Positions 15,306-18,084 of a DNA stretch of 18,084 nt are shown in pieces; the first letter of the stretch is position 1, and every line of letters starts with the position of its first letter. The notes under the pieces are model-generated. The model saw nothing but the letters and a program-made list of their open reading frames with translations. It ran no database searches and had not been told where the DNA came from. The DNA is taken from positions 1 through 18,084 of the forward strand of contig CAMCTP010000013.1 in NCBI GenBank assembly GCA_945878495.1, read 5' to 3'. Origin of the DNA: Rickettsia typhi (GTDB lineage: Bacteria > Pseudomonadota > Alphaproteobacteria > Rickettsiales > Deianiraeaceae). A program made the position numbers and the translations under genes.

Positions 15306-15611
15306 ATGACAACACCAAATGAATACATAATAGTTTCGGGTTTATTATTCACCGTAGGGATATTCGGGGTAATGACGAACAGGAAGAATATAATTTCCTA
15401 TATTTTATCCCTCGAGATAATGTTTTTGGCAATAAATATGCTTTTGCTAACCGGTGCAAAAATGCACGCAAATGTCGCAGGGCATGGCATGGTGGTATTT
15501 ATTTTAGCGGTAACAGCGGCTGAAGTGGCGATAATTCTGGGTCTGGTAATCGCCCACTACAAAACACACAACACAATATCGATTGATTCGGTTGAAACGA
15601 TAAAGGAGTGA
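15306..15611 (+). CDS. nuoK: NADH-quinone oxidoreductase subunit K (complex I)
   Basis: 101 residues, the normal length, with three membrane helices (about 7-24, 29-50 and 60-84). NuoK is an antiporter-like proton-channel subunit of the membrane arm of complex I. The conserved membrane glutamates are visible in LSLEIMFLAINMLLL (E37) and in AVTAAEVAIILGLVIA (E72). It begins 4 bases after the stop of the large coiled-coil gene, where nuoJ would normally lie, and no nuoJ is in the window. Directly after it nuoL would be expected, but a promoter and the second large protein gene follow. A frame starting at 18064 might be the displaced next gene. There is no Shine-Dalgarno sequence, only an A-run. 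Confidence 0.95.
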   Translation: MTTPNEYIIVSGLLFTVGIFGVMTNRKNIISYILSLEIMFLAINMLLLTGAKMHANVAGHGMVVFILAVTAAEVAIILGLVIAHYKTHNTISIDSVETIKE

Positions 15612-15877
15612 TTTACTGGATAATAACTACTAAATTCGAGTTTTTAAAACCAAAAACAGCAATTCAATCGCAGATAACAACCTAGGTTTTCGCCACTGAG
15701 AAAATCAACCGACAATATATAAAGATGAGGATTATGGAGTGATTATTAGCCAAATGAAAGCAAATTTAAAGGACAAATCTATCCAATGACAACAATTGGA
15801 AATACTTAATAATGAACAACGCAGCACGATGAAAAATTTGGTCAATCCTGTGCCAAATTCTAACGCAAAAATTATTA
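15612..15877 (+). other. Spacer after nuoK with possible decayed coding remnant
   Basis: About 266 bases with no intact gene. On the plus strand the frame from 15700 reads ENQPTIYKDEDYGVIISQ and on for 29 codons to an in-frame TGA (15787-15789), then continues for 52 codons to TAA at 15946, past the next gene's start. A different frame is open from nuoK's end to TAG at about 15681. This could be the remains of a gene, or chance reading in AT-rich DNA. No hairpin or RNA gene was recognised. Confidence 0.25.
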
Positions 15878-15905
15878 TTGACAGTAAAATAAACGTCATT
15901 ATAAT
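15878..15905 (+). promoter_or_regulatory. Perfect-consensus sigma70 promoter of the 694-residue protein
   Basis: TTGACA (15878-15883), a 16-base spacer, then TATAAT (15900-15905), with both hexamers exactly consensus. The transcript would start near 15912, leaving a leader of about 14 bases before ATG 15926. It is the strongest-looking promoter in the window. Confidence 0.7.
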
Positions 15906-15925
15906 TGTTTGTAGATTTAAAGAAA

Positions 15926-18010
15926 ATGAAACACCAAAGCAATTCTAATAAAAGATCATCGCAAGATGGACAACAAAATCGTAAGAAAAGTAATACTGAA
16001 GATAATAAAGCTAAAAATATTAAGAAATTAAAACACCTTCTACATCTCGATCTACCTGAAGGATTCAAGCGACAAACTCGTAATAATAATTATGTTGACC
16101 CTCTTAATGAGAAGCAGAATATTTTAATAAATAACTTTTCATTCGGCAAACATAGTAATAGTAAGGATAACAAAGTAATGAATGTAAAGGATTTTGATGG
16201 CCTCGAAGTAAAATCTCATAGGAGTTTTAAAAGCGAAAAAATAAAAAATCCAAGTATATTTCAAGCACTGTATGATGATGGAAATATTTTGAGTTCACTC
16301 AATAGCAGTAGAAAAAGCAATCAGAAACAAGACAGTGGTTCTGTTAAAACAGAAGGGAAGAAAAGCCAATCTCCAATAAATACGTCTCAAGAATATAGTC
16401 AAAAAGAATTACAACCAACAGGACAAAAAAGAGGAAAGTATGTAATTAAAACCGATGATTCAGACGGTGAGGAGGGACAAGCATTTTTGAATCATTCATT
16501 AAACACGGAAGATGGTAAATTATTAGATGAGCTTAGCAACTTTGCTGATGAGGATGAGAAAGGTAATGTTAAGCATATTAAAAAAGGAGTCGAGTTTAAA
16601 AATATTATCAGTCCAATCAATACAATTAGAGAAAAAATTCAGAAACAAGGCCGTGGTGCTGTTAAAAAAAAAGAGGCTGCGGCTATTAAGATACAAAGAT
16701 TCAGTAGATCTCAAGCCAGAAAGCAAATGATAGGCAGAAATAATAAACTACAAAGATTCAGGAGATATCAAGGCATAAAGGAAATGATAGACAAGAATAA
16801 TAAACTTTATAAAGGCATACGCGATGAATGCAAAGATTATTTTCGGAAAAATGAGAAAGAAGCTCTTCGGTTGACTAAAGAATTCGCCAATACTAATCCA
16901 GGTAATACTGGGGAAGAATTATATCAGGCTTTTGAGGAGAAAATAAATCAATATACACAAAAAAATAAAGAAAAGAATATAATACAGGCTATAAGAAAGG
17001 AGAGAAAATCAAAAAAACATAGTAGCTCGAAGTATGAAAAAGATTACAGGGATAGATTTAAAGCGGATGATAATGATATAATAGATAGAGGTATAAGAAT
17101 GATAGCAGCCGGTAGATTAACAAAAGAACTTGCCGATTGCGGAAAAATACATCCAGCACACAAGATACCGATTAGTGATCATGCTTTTCAAAAATATTTA
17201 GCAAAGCATTTCAATAGATTCCTTATACAAATGCAAAAAAATCCAGACGATATCAAAACAAATGGCGAACTTCATACATTTGTTTATTACAGGGGGCATT
17301 TCTTGGATAATTTGTTAACAAACGTTCATAGTAGATGCAATAATAGTGAAGATTTCAATAAAAAAGATTTCAATAAAAAGCTTGATATGATAAATAGAAA
17401 CCTAAGCTATATGGCGGAAGAACATGGCTTGAAAGATGAAATGGAAAAATTTTTGGGCGATACATTAGAGAATGCATTACGCAAAAAGATTAATAAGTTA
17501 CCAGGATACCAAGACCAAAATTCAATAATAGAGAGCCAAAGCAATCAGAGCCAAAGCAATGATAGCAATGATAGCAATTTGTCTTTTGGAGAAGGTAGTC
17601 AACAAGCCAAAGATGCAAAAGACAATTCCTTATCCGTTGAAACAGATGGCGAAGAAACCGAGGAAGGAGAATTGAAACTTTCGATAAACAATTCTTCTAA
17701 TAAAAGCCAAACTGGATCTCAAGATCTTAGTGAAAGTGATGATGATGTTAAATTAAATCAAACAAACAACTGTAGATTCATGGATTCAAAAAATAGAAAT
17801 CTTGAGCAAAACCAGCCAAATTCTCAAGACATAGTAATTAAAGATACCAAATTCATAGGGAGCGAAAGTAGAGCGAAAGAGCTAGGCGCAAATGAACATC
17901 AAGCAAGAAAATATTATCAACAAAACATAGAAAACGTAATGAAGGTAAAGAACAAATTTTCGAGAAAACCATCAAACAAAGAACTTACACTTAGCTCGCC
18001 ACTAATTTAA
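15926..18010 (+). CDS. Large charged protein with two tandem IQ-like (calmodulin-binding type) motifs; unknown function, candidate effector
   Basis: 694 residues from ATG 15926. A TTG at 15905 would add 7 residues but overlaps the -10 box of the promoter, so it is rejected. There is no signal peptide or membrane segment. The first 240 residues are Ser/Asn/Lys-rich and probably disordered, with acidic patches (DDSDGEEG). At 250-293 lies EAAAIKIQRFSRSQARKQ and then a second similar unit: IQxxxRxxxxK at 256-266 and LQxxxRxxxxK at 275-285. This is the eukaryotic IQ pattern except that the usual Gly after the Arg is Ser and Tyr. A helical, somewhat more hydrophobic part follows (about 295-530, for example DIIDRGIRMIAAGRLTKELA and AFQKYLAKHFNRFLIQMQ), probably the folded domain. 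The end is again Ser/Asn/Asp-rich and disordered. I recognise no family. A host-targeted secreted protein is an inference. Confidence 0.83.
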   Translation: MKHQSNSNKRSSQDGQQNRKKSNTEDNKAKNIKKLKHLLHLDLPEGFKRQTRNNNYVDPLNEKQNILINNFSFGKHSNSKDNKVMNVKDFDGLEVKSHRSFKSEKIKNPSIFQALYDDGNILSSLNSSRKSNQKQDSGSVKTEGKKSQSPINTSQEYSQKELQPTGQKRGKYVIKTDDSDGEEGQAFLNHSLNTEDGKLLDELSNFADEDEKGNVKHIKKGVEFKNIISPINTIREKIQKQGRGAVKKKEAAAIKIQRFSRSQARKQMIGRNNKLQRFRRYQGIKEMIDKNNKLYKGIRDECKDYFRKNEKEALRLTKEFANTNPGNTGEELYQAFEEKINQYTQKNKEKNIIQAIRKERKSKKHSSSKYEKDYRDRFKADDNDIIDRGIRMIAAGRLTKELADCGKIHPAHKIPISDHAFQKYLAKHFNRFLIQMQKNPDDIKTNGELHTFVYYRGHFLDNLLTNVHSRCNNSEDFNKKDFNKKLDMINRNLSYMAEEHGLKDEMEKFLGDTLENALRKKINKLPGYQDQNSIIESQSNQSQSNDSNDSNLSFGEGSQQAKDAKDNSLSVETDGEETEEGELKLSINNSSNKSQTGSQDLSESDDDVKLNQTNNCRFMDSKNRNLEQNQPNSQDIVIKDTKFIGSESRAKELGANEHQARKYYQQNIENVMKVKNKFSRKPSNKELTLSSPLI
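16691..16804 (+). repeat. 57-bp imperfect tandem repeat encoding two IQ-like units
   Basis: Copies 16691-16747 and 16748-16804 encode IQRFSRSQARKQMIGRNNK and LQRFRRYQGIKEMIDKNNK. The two are clearly similar in DNA (shared CAAAGATTCAG, AATGATAG and AATAATAAA), so they arose by duplication. Confidence 0.85.
17351..17380 (+). repeat. 15-bp tandem repeat, two copies
   Basis: GATTTCAATAAAAAA and GATTTCAATAAAAAG lie head to tail, encoding DFNKK twice. They differ only in the last base. Confidence 0.85.
17533..17580 (+). repeat. Short tandem repeats (15-bp and 9-bp units) in a Ser/Asn-rich segment
   Basis: GAGCCAAAGCAATCA is followed by GAGCCAAAGCAATGA, then TAGCAATGA and TAGCAATTT. They encode SQSNQSQSNDSNDSN within the disordered tail of the 694-residue protein. 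Confidence 0.85.
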
Positions 18011-18023
18011 GAATCTTACCACG

Positions 18024-18053
18024 CCTCTCGATTATCAAATCGAAGAAGAGAGG
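18024..18053 (+). terminator. Possible stem-loop terminator after the 694-residue protein gene
   Basis: CCTCTC (18024-18029) pairs with GAGAGG (18048-18053), with an inner GATT/AATC helix around the loop ATCA. TCGATT/AATCGA (18028-18043) is an alternative perfect inner stem. Only TTTAT follows, so termination may be weak. It starts 14 bases after the stop codon. Confidence 0.4.
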
Positions 18054-18063
18054 TTTATGCAAT

Positions 18064-18084
18064 ATGATTTACACACTATCTAAA
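18064..18084 (+). CDS. Possible start of a further gene, cut by the window edge
   Basis: ATG at 18064 opens a frame reading MIYTLSK to the end of the window. It is too short to identify. nuoL would be the gene expected after nuoK if the 694-residue gene were inserted between them, but these seven residues cannot show that. Confidence 0.25.

Noticed and set aside
15612..15877. tRNA or other structured RNA in the spacer after nuoK
   Set aside because: I could find no cloverleaf, CCA-type end or long inverted repeat in it.
15905..15925. TTG start at 15905 for the 694-residue protein
   Set aside because: It overlaps the last base of the TATAAT box, so it would lie upstream of the transcript start.

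Overview
The window is AT-rich bacterial DNA that looks like part of an alphaproteobacterial chromosome, most likely from a Rickettsiales-type, host-associated bacterium. Three things point that way: the low GC, the class of housekeeping genes (tolQRA, separate-beta-subunit glyS, zapE, queD, nuoK), and two very long Lys/Glu/Asn/Gln-rich, coiled-coil or disordered proteins of the kind Rickettsiales use as candidate effectors. A single type IV prepilin gene is also present; that is unusual for obligate intracellular Rickettsiales but known from some members of the order. The lineage is an inference from gene content, because no rRNA or tRNA is present.

Layout. 1-3406 (minus strand): tolQ, tolR and tolA in one tight, partly overlapping operon, followed with a 1-base overlap by a beta-lactamase-fold serine hydrolase that runs off the left edge. 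A good promoter lies at 3378-3406. 3428-5983 (plus): glyS and rsmD, 3 bases apart. 6042-6959: a lone prepilin gene with its own stem-loop terminator. 6972-7985: zapE-type ATPase. 7996-9695 (minus): rpoZ, queD, secE and nusG. The 55-residue secE was called by reading the sequence directly. 9740-11872 (plus): recG. 11945-18010 (plus): a 1118-residue coiled-coil protein, nuoK only 4 bases behind it, then a 694-residue charged protein. 18011-18084: a stem-loop and what may be the start of another gene.

How the genes relate. Most are ordinary housekeeping genes, but several are cut off from their classic partners: glyS without glyQ next to it, nusG without the rplK cluster behind it, tolQRA without tolB-pal, and nuoK without nuoJ in front. 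This suggests a heavily rearranged genome. No start in the window has a convincing Shine-Dalgarno sequence.

The most unusual part is 11.9-18.0 kb. Two large proteins of no recognised family flank nuoK, and each has its own sigma70-like promoter; the one before the second gene is a perfect TTGACA-16-TATAAT. The first protein has repeats in its coiled coil, a perfect 57-bp repeat, and a nuclear-localisation-like basic cluster. The second has two tandem 19-residue units that match the eukaryotic calmodulin-binding IQ motif. A host-directed role is a reasonable hypothesis but is not shown by the sequence alone.
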